Below, piece by piece: positions 53,120-62,858 of a stretch of DNA of 64,000 nucleotides. The stretch lies in the NCBI GenBank assembly GCA_964421085.1, contig CAYQVO010000013.1, positions 1 through 64,000 of the forward strand, in the 5' to 3' direction. Every line of letters begins with the position of its first letter. Position 1 is the stretch's first letter. The DNA is from CAYQVO01 sp964421085. GTDB taxonomy: Bacteria; Bdellovibrionota_C; UBA2361; CAYQVO01. The translations under genes and the position numbers were made by a program. Below the pieces are notes generated by a model that worked only from the letters and a program-made list of their open reading frames with translations, did not search any database and had not been told where the DNA came from.

Positions 53120-55054
53120 TCACCCCTCCACCGCAAGTTGCCTTACCGCAAGCACCGCCATATCATCGAACTGCTCTGCACCCTGCGCGAACTCATGAAC
53201 GTGCGTCATTATATTCTTCACGAGCACCTGCGGGGGAAGCCCGGAGCTTTCATGAGCTGCCTGCACGAGGCGGTCATCAGTGTAGAATTCTTCGGCAGAA
53301 TTCTGCGCTTCAGTGATTCCGTCAGTATAAAGAAGAAGAGTATCGCCCGGATCGAGATTCGTGCGAAGGGCCGTATACGTCGAGCTCTCGAAGACTCCAA
53401 GCACGACACTCTTTCCAACATCGAGCCAGTGAACGGAGCCATCCCGTCTTATGATAAGAGGAGGGTTGTGCCCGCCGTTGGAATAGGTAAGTTCACCGGT
53501 CGTGAAGTCGAGCATTCCTGCAAAAACAGAGACGAACATATTTGCCTCGTTTTCCTGGCACAGTTCATGGTTCACGCGCTGCAGGACTTCGGATGGCGAT
53601 ATTCCCTGCTCGCATGTACCCTTTATAAGCGTCTTTGAAACCGCCATGAAAAGAGCAGCAGGGACTCCTTTCCCTGAAACGTCGCCGATCGTGAAGAACA
53701 GCTTTTCTTTTCCGATGAGGAAGAAATCATAAAGATCGCCGCCGACTTCCCGCGCGGGTTCAAGCGCCGCATAGATGTCGAATCGGGCTTCATCAGGGAA
53801 AGGCGGGAAGCGCTTCGGGAGAAAGCTCATCTGGATAGCGCGCGCAATCTTGAGTTCGCTTTCTATTCGCTCCTTTGCGCGGGTAGTCGCCGCGAGATCG
53901 GCGATATATTCTTTCAGGGCCGCGCGCATTTTTCGAAAAGACTCGTTTAAGGTGCCGACTTCATCGTGACTTTTTACCTGGGGAAGATCGACATCGAGAT
54001 TTCCCCTGGCAAGCTCGAGGGCCTTTAAGGAGAGAACCTTAATAGGCCGGGTGAAACGGCCTGATATCAGCACTATCGCCCCGAGAAGAGCGAGTAAACC
54101 TGTCATACTAAGCGCAAGCATTCCCACGGTCATATCGCGCAGGGTTCCGAAAAGTTCGTTTTCCGGAACTACTACTCCCACTGATGCTCCTGCTGACGGG
54201 AGCGGCGAAAAATACATCCATGAATCGCCTCTGTCGAGAAAATCCTTTATCGGGACAAGACCTTCCTCCCCGTGAATCATCCGCCTTCCTATGGCACGAA
54301 GCGCCGGGTCTCCTCTTTCTTCCGCGACGCTGAAAATGCTCTCGCGCATGATTGCCGGTTTGTTTCTATGCGTGACGAAAAGTCCCGTCCTTGAAATGAG
54401 AAACGCGTATCCCGTTTCAAAAAGCTTTACAGAGGAAATTGCGTCCTGCAGGCGGGAGAGGGACATGTCTGCTGTCACTACGCCCTGAAATATCTTTTGG
54501 CCGTTTACGGTTCTGTAAAAGGGAGCGGAAAATGTGGCCATGACAATGCCGCCTCCTCCCTCGTCGAAGTAGGGTTCGCTCCAGGCGGCTTCATCAAGTT
54601 CCTTCGGAATTTGATACCAGTCGTAATTGAAGTAATGGTATGCGGGAGTTCCGAGGTGAGAGAGAGATATGGAATTACCCTGTCTGAATCCGTAGGGCGA
54701 ATAATAGAGGTCGGCGGGATTGAATGCATACGGCTCGAAAGCCACAGCCATGCCGAAGATATCCGGATTTTTCTCTATCGCGCTTCTGATAAAACCCTTC
54801 ACCTCTTCGTCGGTAAACGCTCTGTTTTCGAGCATAAGGGCGATTGTGAGCGGAACCTGCTCAATACTTCTGAGCTGGCTTTCAATCCTGTAAACCATCT
54901 GCCGGCTCAGGGTCTGCGCGTCCTTCTCCATCTCCTGAAGGAGTACTTCCTTCGAGTGGTGGTAGTTGTAGCCGAGCACGGCGAGAAAGATCAGCCCGGT
55001 GCTTCCCAGTATTGCGATGACCAGCTTGAAGGCGAGACTTCGGTTTTCGAGCAT
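53120..55054 (-). CDS. Cache-HAMP-PP2C (SpoIIE-type) phosphatase
   Basis: A 644-residue membrane sensor phosphatase. An N-terminal membrane helix (about 9-28) is followed by a periplasmic double-Cache domain (about 40-295; YSPYGFRQGNSISLS region), a second helix (about 310-333), a HAMP and coiled-coil linker (about 333-400), then a PP2C domain (about 420-640) with VGGDLYDFFLIGKEKLFFTI, GDVSGKGVPAALFMAVSK, DTLLLYTDGITEA and DDMAVLAVRQ. Such enzymes dephosphorylate STAS anti-anti-sigma proteins in partner switching. Its start overlaps the stop of the binding-protein gene by one base (ATGA type), and a fused STAS-HATPase gene lies just beyond, a strong hint at ligand-controlled signalling. Confidence 0.93.
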   Translation of the reverse strand: MLENRSLAFKLVIAILGSTGLIFLAVLGYNYHHSKEVLLQEMEKDAQTLSRQMVYRIESQLRSIEQVPLTIALMLENRAFTDEEVKGFIRSAIEKNPDIFGMAVAFEPYAFNPADLYYSPYGFRQGNSISLSHLGTPAYHYFNYDWYQIPKELDEAAWSEPYFDEGGGGIVMATFSAPFYRTVNGQKIFQGVVTADMSLSRLQDAISSVKLFETGYAFLISRTGLFVTHRNKPAIMRESIFSVAEERGDPALRAIGRRMIHGEEGLVPIKDFLDRGDSWMYFSPLPSAGASVGVVVPENELFGTLRDMTVGMLALSMTGLLALLGAIVLISGRFTRPIKVLSLKALELARGNLDVDLPQVKSHDEVGTLNESFRKMRAALKEYIADLAATTRAKERIESELKIARAIQMSFLPKRFPPFPDEARFDIYAALEPAREVGGDLYDFFLIGKEKLFFTIGDVSGKGVPAALFMAVSKTLIKGTCEQGISPSEVLQRVNHELCQENEANMFVSVFAGMLDFTTGELTYSNGGHNPPLIIRRDGSVHWLDVGKSVVLGVFESSTYTALRTNLDPGDTLLLYTDGITEAQNSAEEFYTDDRLVQAAHESSGLPPQVLVKNIMTHVHEFAQGAEQFDDMAVLAVRQLAVEG

Positions 55055-56085
55055 CAGGGCGCGCCTCCGCAGTTGAAGTAGAAACTTTCCCAGGAAGGAG
55101 CGCTTTCAATCAGTCCGTTCGAGAGAAGTTCCGATGTGACACCCCCATAAGTCTCCTTCTGGAAACTGGGAGAAGGGTGCTTCGGCGCTTTCATCAGATC
55201 CTGCATCCGTTTCAGCATCCATTTCTGATGCACACGGTTCGTTCCGGCATTTCTCTTTTCGGCATGATTCATCACAACATCTATCGCCTCGGAAGGATTC
55301 GCGAAAGCGTAGTCCCATCCTGCGAAAACAGCCCTCCTGAAATTACAGACCTGTTCCGGGTGAGTCTTCGCAAAATCTTCAAGACAGTAAATTCCGTCTT
55401 CGGGGAACGTGACACCGAATTCGTCAAAGAAAAAGATTTTCAGTTCATCCGGTTCGAGACCGGAGTTCAGGAGCATGTGATATTCGTTGTGCCACATCGC
55501 TGACGCGACATCGACGCCTCCGCGCAGAAAAAGGCTCATGCTGGTTGTTTGAGGGATCGGTTTGACGCTTACGCCGAACTTCCGGAAGAGTGCCTGGGCC
55601 TGCACCTGGAACTCATCTCCCCAGAGGCCAACCTTCTTCCCGTCCATGTCCTTCGGCGAGTTGATTCCTGATGATGCCCGCGTGACAAGAATCTGCGAAG
55701 AACGCCGAACAACCTGGGCGATGTTTACGATTGGAAGTCCTCTTGAGCGCTCAACCACACCATTAGCAAGAAACATGACTCCGCAGTTTGCCTGTCCTGT
55801 CCTCAGCGCGCGCGCAGGCGGAAGCGCAGGGCCGCCTTCGAGAATATCGACGACAAGTCCGTGCGCGGCGAAAATTCCTTTCTCGAGGGCGACGTAATAT
55901 CCGGCAAACTGCGCCTGAGGGACCCAGAGGGGGATTAAGGATATCCTGTTTCCGTCGTCAGCGAGCGCCGGGGAAGGGGCGATCGATATAAGGAGGATGA
56001 GAATAAAATGAAGGGCCACGCTTGTCGCGGCCGTGAACAATCCGCCATTAGAAACGTCACACATAATCTTTATCACGGAAACCAT
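55054..56085 (-). CDS. NMT1/THI5-type periplasmic binding protein
   Basis: A 343-residue secreted solute-binding protein. The signal peptide spans about residues 19-42 (ALHFILILLISIAPSPALA). The mature part starts ISLIPLWVPQAQFAGYYVAL, then EKGIFAAHGLVVDI and GQANCGVMFLANGVVERS, the NMT1-like (ABC nitrate/sulfonate/pyrimidine) fold with two lobes. No permease or ATPase gene is adjacent; instead the gene is coupled to the PP2C phosphatase, so the protein may feed ligand to that sensor's Cache domain rather than to a transporter. The ATG at 56085 is the longest start; M8 at 56064 is also possible. It is divergent from the STAS gene. Confidence 0.85.
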   Translation of the reverse strand: MVSVIKIMCDVSNGGLFTAATSVALHFILILLISIAPSPALADDGNRISLIPLWVPQAQFAGYYVALEKGIFAAHGLVVDILEGGPALPPARALRTGQANCGVMFLANGVVERSRGLPIVNIAQVVRRSSQILVTRASSGINSPKDMDGKKVGLWGDEFQVQAQALFRKFGVSVKPIPQTTSMSLFLRGGVDVASAMWHNEYHMLLNSGLEPDELKIFFFDEFGVTFPEDGIYCLEDFAKTHPEQVCNFRRAVFAGWDYAFANPSEAIDVVMNHAEKRNAGTNRVHQKWMLKRMQDLMKAPKHPSPSFQKETYGGVTSELLSNGLIESAPSWESFYFNCGGAP

Positions 56086-56122
56086 AAGGGAATTTTATGG
56101 TTTCAGCTCAAGGGTGTGCAAT

Positions 56123-56944
56123 ATGACTTTCTTTGACTCCCCGAATAACATGTTTCATGCAATATTCGGATTCATGGAAGTCCAGACATACAAAACAGCC
56201 CTTCAAGTGTGCATTTCGCTCAAGGGGCGCCTGGATGGAAGCACAGCGCAGGAACTGGAAAGCGAGGCGAGGCGAGTTGTCGATTCGGAAACGAAAGAAC
56301 TTCAGTTCAGCTGCGCCGATCTTGATTATGTAAGCAGCGCGGGAGTGGCTCTTTTCATAAAGATGGGCAAGGAAATCACGGCGCGCGGAGGGCAAATTTC
56401 CTTTTCGGGGGTCCGCGGTGAGGTCAGGAAAGTATTCGAACTCTCAGGTCTTGCGACAGTTTTCCATGTGAAGGAGGGGAGACTCGATGAAAGCGGACTC
56501 GATTCGAGGAAAGCATTTACGAAGGCCGAACGCGCGGAGCGTCTCTTTCTCCCGGCGAGGCTCGATTCTCTTCAGTTCTTTCAGGACTTCATAAGAAGCT
56601 ACGCGAGAAGAAGCGATGTCGACCCTGCGATATACACGACTATCGACCTTATTGTTGAGGAGATAATCGTAAACATCGTGAAACATGCGTACAGGGAAGG
56701 GCCTGGAGACATCGATGTCGCCTGTGATCACGACGATGAGCATCTTTATCTCGAGTTTCAGGACTCCGGTCCGGCTTTTAACCCCCTCTCTCTCGAAGCT
56801 CCCGATCTCGACGCAAACATTGCGGAGAGAAAAATTGGGGGGCTGGGGATACATCTGGTGAGAAAGGTGTCTGCTGGTGTGCAGTATGAGCGGAGGAACG
56901 AGAGGAATATTCTCAGAGTTTCGGTAGCCCGCTGTGCTCCATGA
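56123..56944 (+). CDS. Fused STAS and HATPase protein
   Basis: A 273-residue protein joining two partner-switch domains usually encoded separately. The STAS domain (about 15-115) has SLKGRLDGSTAQELESEARR and the Ser-containing loop SCADLDYVSSAGVALFIKMG. The HATPase domain (about 140-273) has the N-box in TIDLIVEEIIVNIVKHAYRE, then LYLEFQDSGPAFNPLS and IGGLGIHLVRKVSAGV, as in RsbW/SpoIIAB-type serine kinases. The start at 56123 follows AAGGG; an upstream start would overlap the divergent gene. A self-contained anti-anti-sigma/anti-sigma unit, next to a PP2C phosphatase, predicts a closed regulatory loop, with the target sigma factor elsewhere. Confidence 0.85.
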   Translation: MTFFDSPNNMFHAIFGFMEVQTYKTALQVCISLKGRLDGSTAQELESEARRVVDSETKELQFSCADLDYVSSAGVALFIKMGKEITARGGQISFSGVRGEVRKVFELSGLATVFHVKEGRLDESGLDSRKAFTKAERAERLFLPARLDSLQFFQDFIRSYARRSDVDPAIYTTIDLIVEEIIVNIVKHAYREGPGDIDVACDHDDEHLYLEFQDSGPAFNPLSLEAPDLDANIAERKIGGLGIHLVRKVSAGVQYERRNERNILRVSVARCAP

Positions 56945-56976
56945 ATCCGCCGGCCGGCAAACCGGCGCCTGATTAA

Positions 56977-59900
56977 TTATTTCCGCAGCAGCGCGCCCCA
57001 GGGCGTTTTTGCCTTCTTTAATTCCGCGGGATTTCCCTGGAAAATAAGCCGGCCGCCGTTGTCGCCGGGTCCCGGTCCAAGCTCAATCACATGGTCGGCA
57101 CACCTCATAATATCTTCCTCATGCTCGATTATGATAACTGTGTTGTCATGATCGACGAGGTTCCTGAGAGTCCTGATCAGGCGGGTTATGTCGCATTTAT
57201 GAAGTCCGGTCGTAGGCTCGTCCAGAAGATAAAGAGTATGACCGCGCTGCGATCCGCTCAATTCCGCGACGAGTTTTATCCTCTGACTCTCGCCTCCCGA
57301 GAGTGTCGTTGAACTCTGCCCGAGCGTCAGGTACCCGAGGCCCAGTTCGCACGCTGTGTGAAGGACATGATGAATCCTGCGGTGGTGGGTGAATATCAGG
57401 CGGGCCTGATCGAAGGTCAGTGCAAGCACATTGCTGATGGAGAGATCCTTGAACTTCACAGAGAGCGCATCGTCGGTATATCTGGTCCCGTTGCATGTCT
57501 CGCACACGACCGACGCGTCCGGAAGAAAACTCATCTCGAGAGTCTGGATGCCCAGCCCTTTGCAGTCGGGACACTTTCCTTTCCCCGTATTATATGAAAA
57601 GAAACCTGCAGTCAGTCCCCTTGTCTTTGCTTCGAGCGTGGTCGCAAAAAGAGTGCGGATATGATCCCAGATTCCAAGATATGAAGCAGGGGTAGACCTC
57701 GAATTGAGGCCGATGGGCTTCTGATCGATGAGAAGAACGCGGTCGATCGGGACATCGCTTTTCAGCTTTGTTCCGTTCATTGACCACTCTGTCTGTTTTC
57801 CGGCCTTCGACTTGAGAGCTTCCGCAATCACACCGTGCACAAGAGAGCTCTTTCCCGCGCCCGACACGCCGGCGACCGCCGTTAATGATCGGAGGGGGAC
57901 TTCAAGGTCCAGAGATTTGAGATTATGAAGAGACGCATTTTTTATTGAAAGGACAGGAGTATCTTCCCGCACTGCCGGCGAATGCTTCGGCGGTTTTCTC
58001 AGAAGGGCCTGCGCGGTGAGGGAGTTTTCATCCGCCTTGAACTCGTCAATCGAACCGTCGAATACGATTTGTCCGCCTTCTGTCCCGCCGCCGGGCCCGA
58101 CTTCTATCACGTGCTCTGCGCTCAAAATGCTCTGGGCATCGTGCTCGATAATGATTATCGAATTTCCCGCGTCCTTAAGTTGGTAAAGCTTCTTCAAAAC
58201 GCGCGCATTATCATCCGGATGAAGTCCTGCGCTCGGTTCGTCGAATATATACAGGACGCCTGTGAGCGGCGAGCCCATGGCGGCCGCAAGTCGAAGTCTC
58301 TGAAGTTCGCCTCCTGAAAGAGTGAGGCATTCCCTGTTCAGGTCGACATAGTCAAGTCCCATCTCCGTCAGAGTTTCCAGTTTGCCGAAAAGTTCGTTCA
58401 GGATGCTCCCCGCAATTCCTGAAGTGCGCGATTCGAATTTCAGCGATGCAAGAAACTTCCGGGCTTCCGGCGGTGTAAGAAGGGAGAGTTCGTGAATATT
58501 TTTCCCCCCAAGCCGTATGTTTCTGCCTGTTGATGTGAGCCTGGTCCCATGGCAGCCGGAACACGTCTTACCCTTCCTGTCGACTCCGGCGCCGTGACAC
58601 TTTGGGCAGGCGCCTCTCCGCGAGTGGAATGAGAGATCTTCAGGATCCGGCTTGAAAAAGCCCCTGTTGCAGACGGGGCAGGTCCGTTCAGCGCTGAGAA
58701 TCTCTTCGCCGTTTTTTGTATGAACAATGAGAGTGCCGCCTCCAAGCGCCAGAGCCTGCTTCACAGCATCAAGGAGAATTTCATCGTCGATTCTCCCGGA
58801 GCTGAAACGGGCGACTGTGTAGTCAATCGAGTGCGCTTTATTTCGCTCGAGATCGTAATGAAATTCCGAAGGCCTCACAAAGAGCCCGTCAACACGCACC
58901 TCCGTGATCTCGGAGCTGACTGCGCGCTCGAAGACAGCGCGGTGGTTTCCTTTTTTCAGTTTCACAACAGGCGCAAGAATCCTGGTGCTGCCGTCTGCAA
59001 GACTGCCGACCCATTCGGAGAGCGCTTCGGGCGAAAGAGAGGAGATGCGCTGCGCGGGATGGGAAGGGCAGTACTGTTCTCCGGCCTTCGAGTAAAGGAG
59101 CCGGAGGAAATTATAGACCTCCGACATCGTCCCGACTGTCGAAAGCCGCCCGGGCTGGAAGGTATGCTGGTAGACGCAGATGGTAGGCTTGAGGTTGAGA
59201 ATGGAATCGATGTCGGGTTTTTTCAGCTCTTTTATGTACTGGCGCGCGTACGGGGAGAGGCAGTCGAGATACCGCCTCTGTCCTTCGCTGTAGACTATGT
59301 CTTTCGCAATGGAGGACTTCCCCGACCCTGAAACTCCCGTCAAGGCTGTGAACTTATCAAGCGGAATGCGGACATCTATATTCTTGAGATTGTGTTCCCG
59401 CGCGCCCCTTATAGTGAGGAATGTATCGGTTTCGCCCGGGGCTTCGGACGCACTAACCGGAGGGTCATGCTTGTCATGATCGAGCAGAAACTCCGCCGTG
59501 TACGATCCATCCGGGCTTTCGATGAACTCCTGCGGTGTACCCTCCTTTACGAGTTTTCCTCCTCCTTCTCCGCCTTCAGGGCCGAGATCGATAATCCAGT
59601 CGGCGCACGATATAAGACTTAAATTATGTTCAATGCAGAGTATCGAGTGGCCGCGCCGTTTCAGTTCCGCAAAAAGCTGCAGAAGCCTTTCGATGTCTCT
59701 TGTATGAAGACCCGTTGTCGGCTCGTCGAAAATCAGAAGCGATTTGCCGGAAGAACTTCTGTCGATGAATGGAATCAGTTTAAGCCTCTGCGCTTCGCCG
59801 CCTGAAAGTTCGCTGAGCGGATGCCCCAGCGTCAGGTGTCCAAGGCCGAGAAGGGAAAGGAGTTCAAGAGGTCCTGATATCTGCGTGTCGGAATGGAAAA

Positions 59901-62322
59901 ACAGCGCGCCGGTATCGACGCTCATCTTCAGAATATCGTCGACATTCTTTCCTTTCAGTTCAACTTCAAGAACGCTCGGCTGGAAACGCTTTCCAAGACA
60001 CACCTCGCATGGAATGTAAACATCGCTCAGGAACTGCATATCCTCTTTTATGAAGCCCGCCCCGCTGCATGCAGGACAACGGCCTGCGCTCACGTTGAAT
60101 GAAAAAGCGGATTTGGAAAGCGCCCTTGCGATTGCGTCGTCTGTGGCCGCAAGCTGGGTCCGTACTGCGTCCCATATGCCTGTATATGTCGCGATGTTGG
60201 CCCTCGGGCTTTTTGCAAGAGGAGACTGATCGACAAGAAGCGCCTGGTCGATCTTTTCAAAGCCGCTGACAGCCCGCGCTGCGTCAAGGGGAAGCCCCTT
60301 CTTATGCTCTTCATACGCGCGGAGAATCACTTCGGAAACAAGCGTGCTCTTTCCGCTTCCTGAAACTCCGGTGAGACACACGAACCGCTCGAGCGGGATG
60401 GAAAGCGTGAGATTTCTTATGTTGCGGGAGCTTGCGCCCTTGATTTCGAGAAAAGATGAAGGCTTCGTGCGGGATCTCAATTCTTTCCTCAGTGAATCAA
60501 GATCGGCAAATTTGAGCTTTGCGGCATCCCATTCATCCTTCGGGCCGGAATAGATCACTTCACCGCCCTTTTCTCCGGCGGCCGGACCAAGTTCAATCAC
60601 TCTGTCCGCGGAAAGTATGCAGTCAGGATCGTGTTCAACGACAAGGAGACTGTTCCCGCGGTCCTTGAGCTTCCGGATTGAGGAGATGAGTCTCCTTGTA
60701 TCGCGGGGATGGAGGCCGACTGAAGGCTCGTCAAGAACGAAGTGCGTTGATGTAAGATCGCTTCCAAGCGCTGTGGCGAGATTCACACGCTGTGTTTCGC
60801 CGCCGGAGAGCGTCCGCGCAGGGCGGTTCAGGCTGAGGTATGGAAGGCCCAGATCGTCGAGATATTCGAGCTGGGAAATCGCAGTGAGGAACACGTCATG
60901 AAGCTGTCGTGGGAGCGTCCCGTCATCCGCGGCAGCAAGCATCCCCCTGAGGGCCTTGAGCCATTCGAGAAGATCACGCACTGGCATGTCGAGAACGTCC
61001 GCTATGGATCTCCCCTCGATCTTATATGCAGTTGCGTCGGGCTTGAGCCTTGTGCCGCGGCAGACGGGACACGGAGTCTGGGCACGGAAGCGCGAAAGAA
61101 AAACCCTCACATGCATCTTGTATTTCTTCCGCTCGATCCATGAGAACCACGGGTTGATTCCCGTAAAGTCGCGTTTTTTATAGTTGAAAATAATGTCCTT
61201 CTGTGTTTCCGTAAGCGTTCTCCAGGGCGCGTCAACGGGGATCCCCTGAGCAGCGCAGAATTTAAGCAGCCTTCTGTACTCTCCTTCCGCCGCATCGCCG
61301 CTCCAGCAGTAGACCGCCTTGTCAGTTATCGAGAGGTTTTCATCGGGCACACAGAGCGCAGGATCAATGGTCAGGATATTTCCGAATCCTTTGCATTCAG
61401 GACACGCTCCGAGAGGATTGTTGAACGAGAAGAGAGAGGGGCGGGGAGAAGCAATCTTCAGCAGGCCGCCATCGCACTTGTACGTGTTGTGGAAATAAGT
61501 TGAACGAAACGGCGACGGCCTTATGTTCCGCTGCCCGGGGTTGTTCATTATCCTGAGCCATGTGCGGCGGGCGCCGTTTTCACTATTCCAGTCGATTATG
61601 CAGCATGAACCCTTCCCCAGGGAAAACGCCTGGTCGATGGAATCTCGAAGGCGTTTTTCCTGAACCGAGTCCCGCCGCACGCGATCCAGAACCACCAGCA
61701 CCGTGCGGTCGTCCGGAAGAGCTTTCGCATCGAATTCTTCGAGCTGCTTCAGCTCAGGGCCGCGCGGGCTGACATACCTGTTGAATCCCGCCTCCTGGAG
61801 CTGGCGGAGTTCTTCCTGCAGGAGTTCCTTTTTTACAGGCATCTGAACGCCCGCAGCGATGAGAAAAGTGGCATCGGGCTTCAGATTGAAGAGATCGACG
61901 ACATGCGCAGCAAGCGATTTCGGGTCCCATGCCTTAAGATTGATTCCGCACACCGGGCAAACAGGCTTTGCGATATTGCTCCATATTATCTTGAGGTACT
62001 CGTTTATGCTGGTCATGGTCCCGACAGTGGATCTTGAGCCGGTAACCTTCGTCCTCTGCTGGATGGCAATCGCGGGCCGGACGTTTTCAATCGCGTCTAC
62101 GTCCGGTTTTTTGACCTTGTCGAAAAACTGCCGGGTGTATGGAGAGAAGGTCTCGATGTAGCGGCGCTGCCCTTCAGCATATACTGTATCGAAAGCGAGC
62201 GAAGACTTGCCGGAACCTGAAAGACCGGTGACCACGGTGTATGTATTGTGCGGAATTTCGAGATTTATGTTCTTGAGGTTATTTTCTCTCGCATTCAGCA
62301 CGCGAAGCGATTTTGGAGGCAT
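56977..62322 (-). CDS. uvrA: Double-length UvrA, two UvrA units fused
   Basis: A 1781-residue protein with four ABC ATPase modules: two complete UvrA-like units in tandem. Unit 1 (about 1-930) has Walker A GLSGSGKSSLAFDTVYAEGQ, CPECKGFG and CPVCRGTRLKP, signature LSGGETQRVNLATALG, then GVSGSGKSTLVSEVI and LSGGEAQRLKLIPFI. Unit 2 (about 945-1781) has GVSGSGKSSIAKDIVYSEGQ, LSGGELQRLRLAAAMG, GVSGAGKSSLVHGVI and LSGGESQRIKLVAEL. UvrA recognises DNA damage in nucleotide excision repair and normally works as a dimer of ~940-residue chains; here the dimer is covalent. Chlamydiae have UvrA proteins of similar length, so this may mark PVC-related ancestry. No uvrB or uvrC is near. Confidence 0.95.
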   Translation of the reverse strand: MPPKSLRVLNARENNLKNINLEIPHNTYTVVTGLSGSGKSSLAFDTVYAEGQRRYIETFSPYTRQFFDKVKKPDVDAIENVRPAIAIQQRTKVTGSRSTVGTMTSINEYLKIIWSNIAKPVCPVCGINLKAWDPKSLAAHVVDLFNLKPDATFLIAAGVQMPVKKELLQEELRQLQEAGFNRYVSPRGPELKQLEEFDAKALPDDRTVLVVLDRVRRDSVQEKRLRDSIDQAFSLGKGSCCIIDWNSENGARRTWLRIMNNPGQRNIRPSPFRSTYFHNTYKCDGGLLKIASPRPSLFSFNNPLGACPECKGFGNILTIDPALCVPDENLSITDKAVYCWSGDAAEGEYRRLLKFCAAQGIPVDAPWRTLTETQKDIIFNYKKRDFTGINPWFSWIERKKYKMHVRVFLSRFRAQTPCPVCRGTRLKPDATAYKIEGRSIADVLDMPVRDLLEWLKALRGMLAAADDGTLPRQLHDVFLTAISQLEYLDDLGLPYLSLNRPARTLSGGETQRVNLATALGSDLTSTHFVLDEPSVGLHPRDTRRLISSIRKLKDRGNSLLVVEHDPDCILSADRVIELGPAAGEKGGEVIYSGPKDEWDAAKLKFADLDSLRKELRSRTKPSSFLEIKGASSRNIRNLTLSIPLERFVCLTGVSGSGKSTLVSEVILRAYEEHKKGLPLDAARAVSGFEKIDQALLVDQSPLAKSPRANIATYTGIWDAVRTQLAATDDAIARALSKSAFSFNVSAGRCPACSGAGFIKEDMQFLSDVYIPCEVCLGKRFQPSVLEVELKGKNVDDILKMSVDTGALFFHSDTQISGPLELLSLLGLGHLTLGHPLSELSGGEAQRLKLIPFIDRSSSGKSLLIFDEPTTGLHTRDIERLLQLFAELKRRGHSILCIEHNLSLISCADWIIDLGPEGGEGGGKLVKEGTPQEFIESPDGSYTAEFLLDHDKHDPPVSASEAPGETDTFLTIRGAREHNLKNIDVRIPLDKFTALTGVSGSGKSSIAKDIVYSEGQRRYLDCLSPYARQYIKELKKPDIDSILNLKPTICVYQHTFQPGRLSTVGTMSEVYNFLRLLYSKAGEQYCPSHPAQRISSLSPEALSEWVGSLADGSTRILAPVVKLKKGNHRAVFERAVSSEITEVRVDGLFVRPSEFHYDLERNKAHSIDYTVARFSSGRIDDEILLDAVKQALALGGGTLIVHTKNGEEILSAERTCPVCNRGFFKPDPEDLSFHSRRGACPKCHGAGVDRKGKTCSGCHGTRLTSTGRNIRLGGKNIHELSLLTPPEARKFLASLKFESRTSGIAGSILNELFGKLETLTEMGLDYVDLNRECLTLSGGELQRLRLAAAMGSPLTGVLYIFDEPSAGLHPDDNARVLKKLYQLKDAGNSIIIIEHDAQSILSAEHVIEVGPGGGTEGGQIVFDGSIDEFKADENSLTAQALLRKPPKHSPAVREDTPVLSIKNASLHNLKSLDLEVPLRSLTAVAGVSGAGKSSLVHGVIAEALKSKAGKQTEWSMNGTKLKSDVPIDRVLLIDQKPIGLNSRSTPASYLGIWDHIRTLFATTLEAKTRGLTAGFFSYNTGKGKCPDCKGLGIQTLEMSFLPDASVVCETCNGTRYTDDALSVKFKDLSISNVLALTFDQARLIFTHHRRIHHVLHTACELGLGYLTLGQSSTTLSGGESQRIKLVAELSGSQRGHTLYLLDEPTTGLHKCDITRLIRTLRNLVDHDNTVIIIEHEEDIMRCADHVIELGPGPGDNGGRLIFQGNPAELKKAKTPWGALLRK

Positions 62323-62515
62323 CTACACAGTTTATTCGACCTGAAAAAGGATACAATATCAGGAGCGATCCCGGCGGATTTGCCCGGATTTTCCCGCGCA
62401 GCAAAACTTCACTTTCTTCGATTACCGCAGGCGAAGGAGATCCTCCTTCGGCGCCGTTTTCCCGCGTAAACCCTGTGGTTCTTTCCAAAACCCTCAATCC
62501 CGGGTATATCTCACA
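62323..62515. other. Intergenic region between uvrA and the riboswitch
   Basis: This 193-base gap separates the divergent uvrA start from the riboswitch. TATATC at 62505-62510 is a possible -10 element for the riboswitch transcript, with only a weak -35 (TTTCCA at 62482-62487). No gene is seen. Confidence 0.4.
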
Positions 62516-62704
62516 CCATGCAAGTGTCAGGGAAGCCGGTGAGAGTCCGGCACAGACCCGCTGCTGTGAGGCGTGACGCATCAAGGCTTGTTGCAGGCCA
62601 CTGTTTCTGAAAAAGAAACGGGAAGGTTGAGCCGTAAATAATGATGTTTTTCCTGAAGGCTTTCTTTCGGGGGACACGCTGAGTCAGAAGACCTGCTTGC
62701 ATGG
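62516..62704 (+). promoter_or_regulatory. Cobalamin riboswitch, complete
   Basis: A full cobalamin aptamer. The 9-bp P1 stem is exact: 62516-62524 (CCATGCAAG) pairs with 62696-62704. The conserved core AGGGAAGCCGGTGAGAGTCC is followed by a CCGCTGCTGTGA region, the downstream GCCACTG element near 62598, and the B12-box region CGCTGAGTCAGAAGACCTGC before P1 closes. These match the class seen upstream of cobalamin synthesis, transport and B12-independent enzyme genes. It precedes an unknown gene rather than any familiar B12 gene. Confidence 0.92.
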
Positions 62705-62720
62705 GATATGTAATCCCGCT

Positions 62721-62763
62721 CGAGGCGTTATTCGAGGTGCGATAACGCCGCGCAAGAGCCTCG
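62721..62763 (+). promoter_or_regulatory. Alternative hairpins, probable expression platform
   Basis: After P1, 62724-62731 (GGCGTTAT) pairs with 62742-62749, while 62721-62726 (CGAGGC) can instead pair with 62758-62763. The two helices share bases and are mutually exclusive, as expected of a ligand-controlled switch. A T-rich run after the second helix would suit an intrinsic terminator. The role is inferred. Confidence 0.45.
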
Positions 62764-62858
62764 GTATTTGTTTCAGCTTTGCCTCATCGTCAACATGGAT
62801 GCGCAGTCAGTGGTGCGCCGCCATTTTCGATCGATGCAGAGGGAGCAGGGGGAGATCA

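Noticed and set aside
54497..55081. A 194-codon plus-strand frame
   Set aside because: Antisense to the Cache domain of the PP2C gene.
62701..62745. A 14-residue frame starting inside the riboswitch P1 stem
   Set aside because: The ATG is buried in P1 with no ribosome site, so it is probably chance.
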